64,000 nt of DNA from Pinus tabuliformis (taxonomy: Eukaryota; Streptophyta; Pinopsida; Pinales; Pinaceae): contig CM062816.1 of assembly GCA_031772625.1 (NCBI GenBank), forward strand, positions 632,307,269 to 632,371,268, given 5' to 3'. Under the pieces are notes generated by a model. That model had not been told where the DNA came from, searched no databases, and was given only the letters and a program-made list of their open reading frames with translations. Made by a program: the position numbers and the translations under genes. Of this stretch, positions 10,155-21,993 are shown one piece after another; the first letter of the stretch is position 1, and each line of letters starts with the position of its first letter.

Positions 10155-11533
10155 GACATATACAGAATATGACTTATTTATATGTGTGGCCTCTGTATAT
10201 TCACATATGTATGGAAGTGTGCATATATGGAAGATGGTCTCCATATACGCACAACCTCTATATATGCACATAGTAAAGGAAACATGCACATAGAGAAGAT
10301 GGTTTCCATATATGCACAACTTCTATATATGCACATAGATATGGAAACCATCTCTCGTATATGCATGCTTCCATATCTATGTGCATATACAAAATATGGC
10401 TTCCATATATGTGCATATTATGTATATGTACATACATACATACATACATATATATATATATATATGGAAGAGGGAATATACAGAAAATAGCTTCTGTATA
10501 TGCACAACTTATGTATATACACATATATATGGAAACGTTCATTTATGGAATACACCTTCTGTTTAATTGCAACTTTTGTATATGCACAACTTTATATTTT
10601 GACATAGATGTTGAACCATGCATATATGGAAGCTGACTTCCATATCTATGTGCATATACAGAAGTTTCACATATACGAAAGCAATATTTCATATATGCAT
10701 AATTCCATATCTATGTTATAGAAGATACACATATACCGAAGGCATATACTGAAGTTGTGCATATACGGAAGCTATCTTCCGTATATGCATGCTTCCATAT
10801 ATATATACAAAATTTGTACATATACATAAGGTGACTTCTTTATATGTGTGGCTTATGTATATGCACATATGTATGGAAGTGTGCATACATGGAAGATGAC
10901 CTCCATATATGCACGACCTCTATATATGCACAACATAGATGACCTCCATACCTATGTGCATATATAAAAGTTATGCATATACGAAAGCCATATTCTGTAT
11001 ATAATTGCTTCCATATCTATGTGCATATATAGAGGTTGTGCATATATGAAGACCATATTCCATATATGCACACTTCCATACATATGTGCATATACAAAAG
11101 CCACACATATAAAAAAGGCATCTTATGTATGTGTGCAAATTTTGTATACACACACACACACATATGGAAGCATGCATATATGGAAGATAGCTTCCGTATA
11201 TATAGTATATGGCTTATGTATATATGTATCTTCTATAACATAGATGTGGAAGTGTGCATATATGAAAGATTGCTTCCGTATATGTAAAACTTCTATATAT
11301 GCACATATATATGGAAGTCATCTTCCGTACATGCATGCTTCCATATCTATGTGGATGTTTAGAAGTTGTGCATATACGGAAGCCATATTTTGTAAATGCA
11401 CGCTTCCATATTTATATATATGTGTTTATATACATAAGGCAGCTTCTATATATGCACAACTTCATTATATGGCTTTTTTATATGTGAATCTTCTATAACA
11501 TAGGTCTGCAAGTGTGCATATACAGAAGATGGC
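10155..11533. repeat. Palindromic AT-rich satellite, unit 1
   Basis: About 1.4 kb is built from degenerate alternations of CATATATGGAAG and its complement CTTCCATATATG, with spacer words such as GTGCATAT and AACTTCTATATATGCA. Because the unit is self-complementary, both strands have long frames of similar composition (Tyr, Ile, Met, Cys, His). These are not proteins. A (CATA)n and (TA)n tract lies at about 10430-10466. Confidence 0.85.
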
Positions 11534-11984
11534 AACCAAAGGTGATGACACATGACACTCATTTTTTGCACTTTTAGTGTAACAAACTTGGTTAAAAATT
11601 CATGTAAAAATATATAAGACCATGGTCATGGGACACGTATTCCAAGGTGAATAGTCATAAAAATATCCTAGTGGGTGTTCAATTTGTTTATTATAGCTAA
11701 GGAAATTGTCAAAGGAAATGGCAAAGGCTTTGGAAAGGAAAAATGACATTTTTGCACTTTTATTTATGAAAATAATGGAAATTAGGAGAAAATGAAGGTG
11801 AAAGGTCACAGGTTGCATGTGAGGAGGAAAATGAAGGAAAATAATGGAAATTGAAGAAAATAGAGGCCTCATTGATAAATAGGCTTCTAAGGATCTGTTG
11901 GCAAGCTTTTTCTCAAGCTTTTGACAAGTTTTGGTGGAGCTCTATTCTATTCTCTCTCTCTCTCTCTCTCTCTCATACCCTTGG
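11534..11984. other. Spacer with (TC)n microsatellite, unit 1
   Basis: This is a unique spacer between the satellite and segment B, rich in GGAAA and GAAAATGAAGG words. A (TC)n tract occupies about 11950-11974, directly before the segment B boundary. No gene seen. Confidence 0.6.
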
Positions 11985-13069
11985 ACGCTATTGTAGCGGC
12001 TACAACCACCCTCCAAAATTTTGCCTATGCTTCATTTTGGAGCCTCCCTACTAAATTCCTAGCAGCTTCCAAGAGAACTGGATCAAAGGATACTGTCGAG
12101 AGAAGCATTGGGGATGCAGTTGAAAAGGTGTCAATGAACTTATTAGTCTATTTAGACACACAGTTGTTCATACATAAAGAAATGAAGATAACATGGTAGG
12201 AAATTAAGGACATCTTCGCAGGTAGCTTCAAGGAAGATCTAGAAGATCGGTAGGTCTATGTCAACATCCACAAGTCAGACTTATATAATGTTGCATGGAG
12301 GTACCCCTCCTTCCCATGTACGGACATCATTCACTAGATTGTCTGACACACCAATCTTGAGACAATGACATTGAATATTGCCAGTGGAACACAACTTGCT
12401 ACCTAATCTTGAGACAATGACATTGAATATTGCCAGTGGAACACAACTGGCTACCTTTAGGATAGAAAACTACCATCAGATGTATCATTTACCACAACCG
12501 GTGAATCACATGGATGAAGTCTTCTATACCCCCAACAACAATGTGAACACTAGAGACATCATGAAGTAGTGGGTGAAATAGTCTTCGAATTTCAGGTCGA
12601 CACCGAGTCATGTTTACAAGACTAAGCCACTCAGAAAGGCCTACCAACTCTTTATCATCTTTGCATGCTGCTTGTACGGTCAATAGAGCACAGAGGCTAT
12701 TGGGGCTAATGGTTGTCAATGGTGTATGTATGGATGGAACTTTCACTCAATAATATAACTTACCCATCACATTTTCATGCATATGTCATTATTGTAGTTG
12801 GACTATTCTGGTTGCTTTAGGAATGTATATTCTTTAACTTACGGATTTGTGTATGAACTATTTTATATGGAATTGTATGAATCATGTTAAAGGAGTGTTG
12901 TTGGATTAACCCGACACTTTTTTTTTGTGGATTATTCCACTTCCATATTGTCATGTCATTCCACTCATTTGTTTCTTTCAGGTTGTGTACTATTACAAAC
13001 TTATAAGGGACACACTTCCTTTTTCCCTCTATGTGTTAGAACCCCCCATGCATCTCACTTGACTCACTA
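11985..13069 (+). pseudogene. Decayed ORF segment B, unit 1
   Basis: This is a second, more decayed copy of the block at 9113-10143. It has an internal tandem duplication of about 52 bp (about 12353-12456), in-frame TAG stops at the positions seen in copy A, and extra stops (KYWVKESS codons changed to TAG twice near 12568-12583). Both copies end at the same CACTTGACTCACTA word, which defines the repeat edge. Confidence 0.6.
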
Positions 13070-14032
13070 CAAGGTCACACACTTTCTTCCAACCAAAGCT
13101 ATCATACTTACCTCTACACACTACCGTGGTCAAGGCACCGCATTACCATCCATTGCTAGGACTCCCACTCCAAACAATTTTAGGTCTAGTTTGGACTTAT
13201 TAAAAGGGAGATCCCCTTGATATGTTGGTGGGTCCAACACCGTCAACATACACTTAAGAGTTTTCTTGGAGCTCTCTTGATGTGGCAGTGACATGAAATA
13301 CATGACATGGCAAGGGAACCAAGTGGAAAGTTTTGATTGGTTCTCAAAGTTTCCACATGACAATGTCTGAAGTCTCAGGACTCGCGCTGAGATTTGTTTT
13401 GTAGGATTTTTTTATTTTAATTTTCTCAACTAGGACTATGCCAGAACATGCAAGATTCCTATGGTGTAAGGGATGTAGGTAGTATGCACATGAGATTGAA
13501 GCCATGATCTGAATTCATAAAAAATAACAATTTGTTGACATTCCAAAAGTGGTCTTGATTTTGTGCGTAATAGGTTATTTGGTTATTTGGGCCTTCGAGT
13601 ATAAAGAAAGCTAGTGTATGAAAGTTTAAGCTTGGATATAAATATAAATTAATAGGTGAACTACCTACTAAGGTAATTTTCCCTGCACTTGGTCATATGG
13701 ATTCCATTAAAGCCCCTAGAACTGAAGTGTCATATGAAAGTGCATATAGGAAATTCAAATTTTTTAAAAATAATTTGTTTTTGTATTTTATGAAAAGATG
13801 TTAATGTTTTGACACTTCATTTAACTAACTCATTCACCGATGACAAGTGGTGGGCATGCATGGCCTCACTTTGCATGAGATGTTATTTATAGAGTACCCA
13901 TAAAAATTTGAAGTAGTAGGAGAAAAAAATATGACAATAAGATTTTATAGATATTTTCCTATATGCACTTCCATATCTACATGTGTGGATTTTAGATATG
14001 CATGTTGTTATATTTGTGTGCAATTACAAAAG
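13070..14032. other. Noncoding flank after segment B, unit 1
   Basis: About 1 kb of AT-rich sequence with no supported gene. The last 80 bases again show CTTCCATATCTACATG-type words from the satellite family. It ends at the breakpoint into the Gypsy-like LTR. Confidence 0.5.
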
Positions 14033-14776
14033 ATTGAGTGAAATATTCATAGGGCTTTGGGAATATTCCTTTATTCTAGATCATTCTAGAAGATTCCCAC
14101 CTCTTATCCTCTCCTATGAGCTCGGATTTGGATAGGGAATTAATAAAACAATCTCCTACCCTCTCATCCCTTCCTCCATGGAAACTAAATCCCAAATTCA
14201 AAATCCATTCAATGCCCAATTTATGACAAAACCACCTCCATTTCCCTATAAATTGAGAACTCATCATACTGATCAGGGGCTAGACATTGAGAATTTGTAA
14301 GGAGATACTATTGGTGTGAGGTTTGAGATTGTAAGGAAGTATTGTTATGCTGTCAGAGTGTTGTGATTTTGGTGTGATGAAGGATGGAACTCAAGCTGGA
14401 TGAGTGACATGGGATCAAACTTCTTGGTTGTAATTCTTCCTTCTACTTAATAAAGTTGTTTACACCTTTTCCCGTATTCTTGTATTTATGCATGATGATT
14501 ATATGTGTAAATGCTTTAGATTCCATTTTCCTATCGTAGATAGATCTCTTGCTTTGATTGGTTTTTGTCCTCTGTTTATGATTGCAGGTAATTATCAAGC
14601 GGATACAGTTCGAGAAGGAGCGACGAGAGCTATTCAAAGGAGACAAATGGAAGAGAAAGATACCAAGTAGGTCTCTCATATAGAAAAAGGTTAAACTCTT
14701 TAAACCTGTTGTTCTAGGTGTAGCTACCCTCCTAGCGAAATTGTATTTATCCGTAGATGAAAAATTCCACATAACA
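14033..14776 (+). mobile_element. Gypsy-like LTR, junction 1
   Basis: The segment has LTR architecture on the plus strand: a TATA box (TATAAAT, 14247-14253), a polyadenylation signal (AATAAA, 14449-14454), an end in CATAACA, and at once a primer-site-like TATTGGCGACTCT (14777-14789), resembling sequences I recall after LTRs of some plant Gypsy-type elements. The left edge is where unit 3 diverges. No matching second LTR is seen to the right, so the element is incomplete. Confidence 0.55.
14247..14253 (+). promoter_or_regulatory. TATA box of Gypsy-like LTR
   Basis: CCCTATAAATTGAG lies about 200 bp before an AATAAA signal, a spacing compatible with U3 and R of an LTR. Confidence 0.4.
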
Positions 14777-16230
14777 TATTGGCGACTCTATTTTGGAATG
14801 AACATCATTCCGGGTAGTTTATCCTCATCATAATACACCCTAGTAGACTTTACTTGCTATCATTGATCTTATTTAACTCTTTTTGAAGTGTTTTTGGTAA
14901 AAAAAAAGTGAGGTTAGATGTCGTTTGATTGGCCTCTCTGGCACCAGCATGGGCTTGGTGAGGGGAGTGTGCTCTACAGGGCACGCTTGGCTTAGAGATA
15001 GTGCTTTGCAATGCAGTTACTCCCACTTTGACCTGCAGTGATCCTCCTTAACCTTAAAATCCCATCTTTGGCTTCGATTTTTCCAAATTTTCTTCTGAAG
15101 TTGTTTGTTTAAAGATCAATGTTTTCTATGGTTTTGAAATCAACTTATATCTCTTCTCCTAGCCCTACTTTGACCTTGATTGTTTAGTGTTTCTTAATAT
15201 TTTTTTTTATCATTATCAATTCATTATCAAATTTAGTTTATAGTCGATTAGTCTTTTCTGAAAAGAAAGTTTCATAAAGTCTTCATTTCTTTCAAAAAGT
15301 AACTGTTGTAAAGTCTTCGTTCTTGCAAAAATATTGATTGATTGTATGTGCATTAGTTTCCCTTTGTTCATATAAACACTAAAGGGACTAAAAAGAAAAA
15401 CTTGCAATTTTCATATTGTAGTTTGTGAATGGTTGATAGGAATAGTTAGGGAAATTTCATTAGGTGTGCTCTTTGCTCTTTGTCAAAGATCTGATTGCTC
15501 TATCCCTATTAGCTAAGGTTTTCATTGTTCAAATTGAATGAAAAGAATGCTTATCATATGAATTTCATTCTAGGAATTACAAACATACATCACGTGTTGA
15601 ACCTTGAAAGGAAAATTCTTAAGAACATCAACTTAAAAGTCATCTCAATTAACCTAATGGAGCATTGTAACTTAATGCATAACATTTAGAGGTCTAGGCT
15701 AGAGATGTGTTCCTACGTCGTTAAACATAGCAGCTATCACTAACTTGTCTGTGATACATTCCAAGTGTGATACCTCATTCCTTGTACGTAAGTATATCGT
15801 AGCTTGTCCATGTACCTTCGGGTATATAGGGCAGTGTTACAGTATGTAAAGTATAAAGGAATGCTCTCATTGTACGGTTTCACATTAGATAGAGATAACA
15901 CGGATTGGGCCTCCACGTACTTTCGGGTATATACGGGAGCACTACATTAGGTTTCTATACATCCTTAGGTAACCAAGTCGACCACCTTTTACACCGTGAT
16001 AAACCGAACACAACATTTGGGGATATTGTGTGCATGTATGTTAAGTCCTTGGTTTATTGAGGCATTATATTGCAATTCATAGTTTCCTGGTAATCATTTT
16101 GCCTAGATTATCCTTTTTTTGTTTTGTTATGTTATTTTGATTAAAATAAAATTAATTAACCATGAATAACATCATCCATGCTCACTCCTTATTTGATCTT
16201 AGTTTGAGACATATGGTTACAACTCCTTAG
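14777..16230 (+). mobile_element. Retroelement leader/internal region, junction 1
   Basis: This stretch lies between the putative primer-binding site and the gag remnant. No open frame of note on either strand. I treat it as leader or decayed internal sequence of the Gypsy-like element, because it is bounded by the PBS on the left and gag on the right. Confidence 0.4.
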
Positions 16231-16232
16231 TT

Positions 16233-16990
16233 GATCTTAGGTTGAGACATATGGTGACAACTCCGGAGTCCACTGATCTAGGAATTCCTTCTAATGGGAA
16301 TCGTAGTCCTTTTCCTCCTTTCGAATATATTGGTTATCATTATATGGCTGCATTGTCCCTTCCTGGATTTACCATTGGCTTACGAGTATGGTTGTTTTCA
16401 ACCTACTTTGTTCAAAATGTCATGATTTCTATGCAATAGAGTACTCCTCCAACTGGATAAAATCAACCTTTGGTTGACTCTTTGCCTTCTTCGTCGGTTG
16501 TTTCTTCCTCCCCTTCTTCCTCTTCTCCTGGTGAAATTATTGACACTAGTAACCTGGTGGCTAAGAAGAAGAAGAAAGGGAAGAAGGAAAAGAAGAAAAA
16601 AATTCAGCAGGGGGCAACCAAGGAACTATTTCTTTGAATGCAGTTTCTGATGAGAAATCGTCGGATAAGCCTCAAAAAGTTCGATATCCATGCAAAATTT
16701 GTACGGGAGACCATCTTCTTTGAAATTCTCCTGATATTCCTTAGACCTTAGACGAATGGTCTTCTCATTCACATTGTCCTGTTTCATCAACTTCTAGAGA
16801 TCATGCTGGTGACACACCATCAACTAGTGGTGGTAAAGTTTACGGAAAGAAGGGTAAAGTTAAGTTTCCCTGTAGGTTAGGGAATCATCCCATTCACCAT
16901 TGTCCCTATCTGGATGAAGCCAAAATGTGTTGGATAACCATCCTACTTCTCCACAACAACTTTCAACTGGTTACAAGAGACTCTCCCTTA
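16233..16990 (+). pseudogene. Retroelement gag remnant, junction 1
   Basis: A plus-strand frame contains a lysine-rich tract (about 16560-16600) followed by two decayed zinc knuckles: PCKICTGDHLL with a stop and Ser where the last Cys is expected, and FPCRLGNHPIHHCPYLDEA in which the second Cys is lost. The motif pair CxxC-GDHLL and NHPIHHCP is typical of plant retroelement gag. Several stops (TAG, TAA, TGA) interrupt it. Protease and polymerase domains are not present. Confidence 0.6.
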
Positions 16991-17295
16991 ATCCTTCACT
17001 AGTTGATAAAGTTAGTGACCCAAATCAACCGTTGGTGAAACCCACTCTATATGAATGTGAATCCCGTGAGTCTATACCTGACCAATCATAGGTCGAGGAA
17101 ATATTTGACACTTTCTCATAGTCGCAATAGCTCAAGCTTTCTGCACCACACTGGCCACATACAAGCTCCGTGTTCTAACAACGGCTCTTGTAAACAGAAA
17201 CCCAACCACGGTCAAGATTCAATAGCTCTCTCCTCCTTTCGTGGCTGGAACAAGAAAATCACATTTGACTGTATCTTCTCCACGCAGCAGCTTTA

Positions 17296-17452
17296 GTCAA
17301 TTCGCCCTTCACCAGAGCCTTCACCTCTTAAATGGGCTTCCACAACAAACTGGGTCGCACCACACTATACTTCGTCAATTCACCCTTCACCAGAGCCTTC
17401 ACCTCTTAAATGGGCTTCCACAACAAACTCGGTCTCACTGCACTATACTTCG
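17296..17452. repeat. 78-bp tandem duplication, junction 1
   Basis: Two adjacent 78-bp copies (17296-17373 and 17374-17452) share TTCACCAGAGCCTTCACCTC and differ at a few bases. The period is a multiple of three. Confidence 0.85.
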
Positions 17453-17941
17453 GTCCACGACTCTCCAACACCGAGGCTCTCTAATCAACGCCAATAGCAG
17501 GGCTCACTACCCACAACTATTCTTTAAGCCACACTAGATCCTTCACGATCGCTCTCTCCACCAGCAACACGTTGTTCTTTGTTCACACAGAAGACACAAC
17601 GGAAATCCTCAGCTCTGTCCTCTCAACAACACTGTAGCCCACACAGGTGAGCTCTTCGTCAAACAGTTTTCACAACACACATCACCAAACCAGTCTTCAC
17701 AGCTTAATGTCCTCCACCACTCTGGACAGGGGCGCGCCTACCTCGTTACGGTTTACAAAGCATAGCAGTGTCTCCAACAAAGCGTCGACCAATTACATAG
17801 GGCTTACACTACACCACTTGGCTTACAGATAAACTCAGCTCACAGCCAGCGTTCTCCTCCGTCTCACTTGCCGAAACACACAGCCGCACTCAGCACTCCT
17901 CAGCGGCAGCGGCGCTCACACTCTTAATGCCGAAACCCTCG
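17453..17941 (-). mobile_element. Copia-like leader region, junction 1
   Basis: A GC-richer stretch lies downstream (on the minus strand) of the initiator-Met primer-binding site. It would be the leader and possible gag start of a minus-strand copia-like element. No reverse transcriptase or integrase is visible. Confidence 0.4.
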
Positions 17942-17953
17942 GCTCTGATACCA
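17942..17953 (-). other. Initiator-tRNA-Met primer-binding site, junction 1
   Basis: Read on the minus strand this is TGGTATCAGAGC, the classic complement to the 3' end of plant initiator tRNA-Met used by many Ty1/copia elements. On the plus strand the LTR starts directly after it with TGTTAAGATC. Confidence 0.85.
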
Positions 17954-18316
17954 TGTTAAGATCAAAGGAGCACAACATATTAACACAACACAGAAACACA
18001 AGAATTAGAACTGAACAACTTGCTTCATTCACAGATTAAACAAGTATATATACAAGCTGGGGAAGTTTCGGGAAATGGGTTCAGTTGGTGGCTTCCTGGA
18101 GAAGCTTCCCTGTTTTCAACGGTTTCTAGAATCAGCATTAAATCGCTGTTGAGCATTTGTGGCAGGTAGTTGGAATTAATTAGTTTCTTCCAACAGGTAC
18201 TTCTTGCGTTTTACTGTTTGGTTTTCCGTGCTGGATCTGCTGATTAATATTATTGATAGTCTTTTCTGGATCACCTTGTGTTGTGGCAAGGGCTAACGAG
18301 CCATATATTGTGTATT
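17954..18316 (-). mobile_element. Copia-like LTR piece, junction 1/unit 2
   Basis: Same sequence as at 7-369. It lies next to the primer-binding site and marks the left edge of unit 2. Confidence 0.55.
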
Positions 18317-20650
18317 AAATGCTGGGCCAGCGATGTATGTCAAGAAGATGTATGTGCCCCCATGACTTATGTCGTATATCCATGGGAGTGGACTCCGGCG
18401 ACCACCTTGTGTTTCCGGTGAGGAGCGCGGGACCGACCAACAATTCAGGAAAGTCCATCATTCGTACTTCATCATTTCAAGCATTCAATGCCACCTCCTC
18501 CTTTACCATTTCAAACCTCCTCGGTTTTGGATTTCAAACTGGCATTGGCGCGCATATTACCATTTCAAACCTCCTTGTTTTCGATTTCAAACTGGCATGG
18601 GCGGGCATATTTTATTTTTAAATGAATTGAGATCTTAAACGATTTCAATCTGGGCAATAGCATTCAATTTTTTTTGTTATGCCCCACTATTGTATCCACT
18701 CTCTGAGAACAGCAACCAACGAAGCACAAACAACCTCCCCAGAACCGTCACCTTGAGGGAATAACAAAAGGGACATCTTCATCACGGGGAGGAGATGACT
18801 TGAAATCCTTGGCAAGATCTGTCGTATCAAATTCGAGTTGAAAAGAGCGGTGGATGCCGCCTTGCCCAACCACATATCCAGACTGCATCTTTCCGTATCC
18901 ACCGTGCTTTCAGCCGCATCCAATGTTCCCTTCAAAATCTCATAAGAATCCCGTTCACAGATTTGAGAAAAAATTCAGTTCGTCGTCAAGCAGGTCTGTT
19001 ACGGTGTTCCTCTCTCTATTTCTATTCCTACTGCATCAAAGCATTTTGGATTGAAGTAATATGGCAAGATTTATAATTTTCTCATCCTCGACTTGCCCAT
19101 GGCTCTTCCCCTTTTTACAGTTGATATACCAATTGTAATTAAGAAATACTTATGGCATCATATGCAACGTCATTTCATTAATCAGTAACACTACACGACC
19201 AGATGGAACTTAATTAAAGTGACAAGTTATTCCATACCTGTTATGATGCAGACGCGCTCAAGTCAAATACTTGTAAGAATCAGTGGGCACAGTAAGTCGG
19301 ATAATTTTATCACAATAATGGATTTCAACTACCAATTTCGTGCAATAGTTTTTATATCTCAGTCATTTTTATGGTATTGCTTCAAACACAATCTACCAAT
19401 TTCTGCAATAGTTTTTATATCTCAGTCATTTCTATGGTATTGCTTCAAACACAATCCAAATGAGGTTTGAAGTTTTTATATTTACCTCTCTTATATTTTC
19501 CTTTTCCTTCTCCACTCAGATTATTTGAATGATTCGTCCCTTCATTGCAAATTCCAGAGATTATAAGTAGAAAAGGGGGAATATTGAAAAGCTTACGGTA
19601 GTTACAATATTGGAAAACTCTTTTTGGAAAGAATTTGATGTAACACTAAAGTAATTGAACTTGACATGCGATACGGGATATTTTGACAGTCAAATAGTGG
19701 CTTTCGCATTGAGTTGAGAATATATTTGTGAATAAGTTGAATTATTTTTTATGCAGGTACATATATTCTAAATGATTATCATTTTATTATTTTTAAATTT
19801 ATTTTATTTTCAAATATATTTTATTGTTAAATAAAAAATAAAAATAATTATTTAAATGTTACATTTTTAAAAATTATATTAAAATTAATACGAGTTTAAT
19901 AAAATTATGTTATTTATATAAATTAAATAATATTAATTTATAATAAACATCACAACATTATCATATTGTTAAAATTTTAAAAATCATGAAAATTAACTAA
20001 ATTTTAATTTTATTTAAAATAATAAAATAATTATTAATGATAAAAAAATTCGTATATAAATTAAATTTATATTTCTTTAAAAGAAAATGTAACAAAATTT
20101 TTAACTTGGAGATTTTTTTACTTTATATCATAAAATTCTTAATACCATAGTTTATTTATACAACATGCTCAAAAGACTATAATTCATTTAATTAAAAGGG
20201 CAAAAAAGACATAGTTATGAGAATAAATCTCAGCCTTTTAATTTTGCATGGTATTAAGAATATTATGTGGCAGTTAAATCCCAACAATTGATAACTAAAT
20301 TAAAATTCTGAAAAGCCTATTCCAAAATAGACAAATAGACATGCTTATTAACATAATTATATACAAGGGTTTACACTTACTTTATGACGCATCTAATATT
20401 AATATTGTTAAAATAAAAAATAGAAAATAATTAAACTTTAATTTTAATATTATTATTATTATCATATGATTTAGACATGCATTTAAAGAAATTGGTAAAG
20501 AAATATGTAATAAGATTCTTACTTATAGAGATTTATTTCCACTTTGCATGGAGATTTCTAATATGGAAATAGGTTTTGTTACAATGATAGTGGCAAATAC
20601 CATGGTTTACTAATACCACATATCTAAAAAAAAAAGCTATAACACACTCA
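18317..20650. repeat. 2.3-kb segment of unknown origin, unit 2
   Basis: Counterpart of 370-2702, with several substitutions in the more distal part (from about 19150 onward) that are absent from the other copies. No recognised gene. AT-rich from about 19740 to 20520. Confidence 0.7.
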
Positions 20651-21829
20651 TGATATGCAAGGAGTGAGCACACCATCTCCAATAACCATGGAGGTACCAA
20701 GAAGGGCCAGTATGAGTAAAATTGTCTTAGCTGCATTACTTTTTTCTAAAGCTTCTTTTATCTTCAAAGCTCTTTTGAGCTCTCTACTGGGTACTGCAAG
20801 CTTATATGATGAAAGCTCTCTATCCTCTGCTTGTTGCTTCGCTGTAACGTTCACCCTTGCATGGCGGCATATCAGGGAATAAAGTGCAAACGTCCCACCT
20901 GACATCGACTAATTTTAATCCATCTTGGCAATATCTTATATACATAGAGACCAAAAGGTAAGAAATAATTGGAATCATTGGACACATAATTTATTCACTC
21001 ACTCTTTTGCCCCTTCTCAAATATCTTTTCATTGTGCTTTGGGTATGTGTCCAATGATTCCAAGTATTTTTTACCTTTGGTCTCTATGTATATAAGATAT
21101 TGTGAAGATGGATTAAAATTATGAGAGACAGAGCACCGAGAATGTCATCTGGATGACGGATTCCATCTGTAAAAGTACTAGAAAACACATAAAGGGGAGA
21201 AGTCCCTATGTCCCCATAAACCACCCCAATACTCTGAAATGCCAGGTGCAAAATGGCGCTCATTGTGATCAGATTCTGCAAAGAAAAAGGAAAAAAACAC
21301 AATAATCAACACTCAGATTAAACGAAGTATCACAGTTAACTTCTATGGTTTGACCTAACATTAATTTCAATACGGTGCAACCTTACTAGATTCTTAAATT
21401 CAGAAACCTATGAAACAACAATGGTAAATAATCTAAACGTTTCAACAACTATATATTCCATGAATCCTGTGCTAAGGAACGTTTCAATTCTTTTGTACCC
21501 AGGTTTTCACAAGTTCAATCTCACTGTGAAGCAAACTTTATAGAAATCATACAAATCACAGCCAGCCCCAATTAGAGCATAAAAACGTCCTATACAGTCC
21601 TAATTAGCTGAAGTTCAGAGCTCCCGCCTTATATTACAATATGAAAACCATTATTAATACTAACCGAGCCATGATTAGCCATTCCTGAAACTTTAACGGA
21701 CTCCAAGTCTAAGGAATCAATCCGCCTGAGCGTTTTGCCTTGAGAATTGGCCTGCGGATTGTTTCTTTCTTCGTTCGAAGCTCCAACCATCTCCTCTTTT
21801 TCCATGGAGGCCATCTGTTGTGGCTTCAT
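20650..21829 (-). pseudogene. KUP/HAK-type transporter fragment, unit 2
   Basis: Same three-exon remnant as in unit 1: exon 1 at about 21829-21665, exon 2 at about 21275-21117, exon 3 at about 20898-20650. The middle exon is missing and the 3' part is absent. Exon 3 has private changes: the tract reads SYKLAVPSRELK where units 1 and 3 read TYKLATPSRQLK. The unit 2 form looks closer to the family as I remember it (SELK/NELK-type), so it may keep the older state here. Confidence 0.88.
20911..21120. mobile_element. MITE-like foldback element, unit 2
   Basis: Same foldback as at 2963-3173, with arms no longer perfectly matched: the left arm reads cttggcaat and aataattgg, and the right arm has lost a base in its tttacctttgg part. 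The TA flanks are kept. Confidence 0.7.
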
Positions 21830-21993
21830 GTTTTCTTCTTCGATTATTTATGAAACATTAAAAAGGAAGGAAAGCCCTAATAAGATATTATAAGGACCCT
21901 ATCCATGGAATCAATTGACTCATCTCTCATTTTAAATGGATACCTATTAGAAATTTCAAAGTGATTCAACCAGGATAAAAGTGCAACTCATAC

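Larger units (their letters stand above)
1..17947. repeat. Tandem ~18-kb unit, copy 1
   Basis: The first base of the window lines up with 17948 and again with 35924, and the sequence then stays nearly identical for many kilobases, so this is the first of three head-to-tail copies. Content in order: LTR piece, unknown 2.3-kb segment, KUP/YIF1 exon mosaic, RPA1, decayed ORF segment A, palindromic satellite, decayed ORF segment B, then retroelement DNA up to the next unit. The copy starts inside a retroelement primer-binding site and LTR, so another copy or a retroelement probably lies to the left of the window. Confidence 0.95.

Noticed and set aside
10182..10542. Overlapping ~100-residue proteins on both strands
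   Set aside because: They arise from the self-complementary satellite words and change length with microsatellite size between units (160 codons in unit 2 at 28130-28612).
10155..11533. CRISPR-like array of regularly spaced repeats
   Set aside because: Spacing is irregular, the repeats alternate in orientation, the spacers are themselves variants of the repeat, and the DNA is eukaryotic.
9113..13069. Segments A and B as the two LTRs of one retrotransposon
   Set aside because: They carry a protein-like frame, lack TG...CA ends and PBS/PPT, and the DNA between them is satellite.
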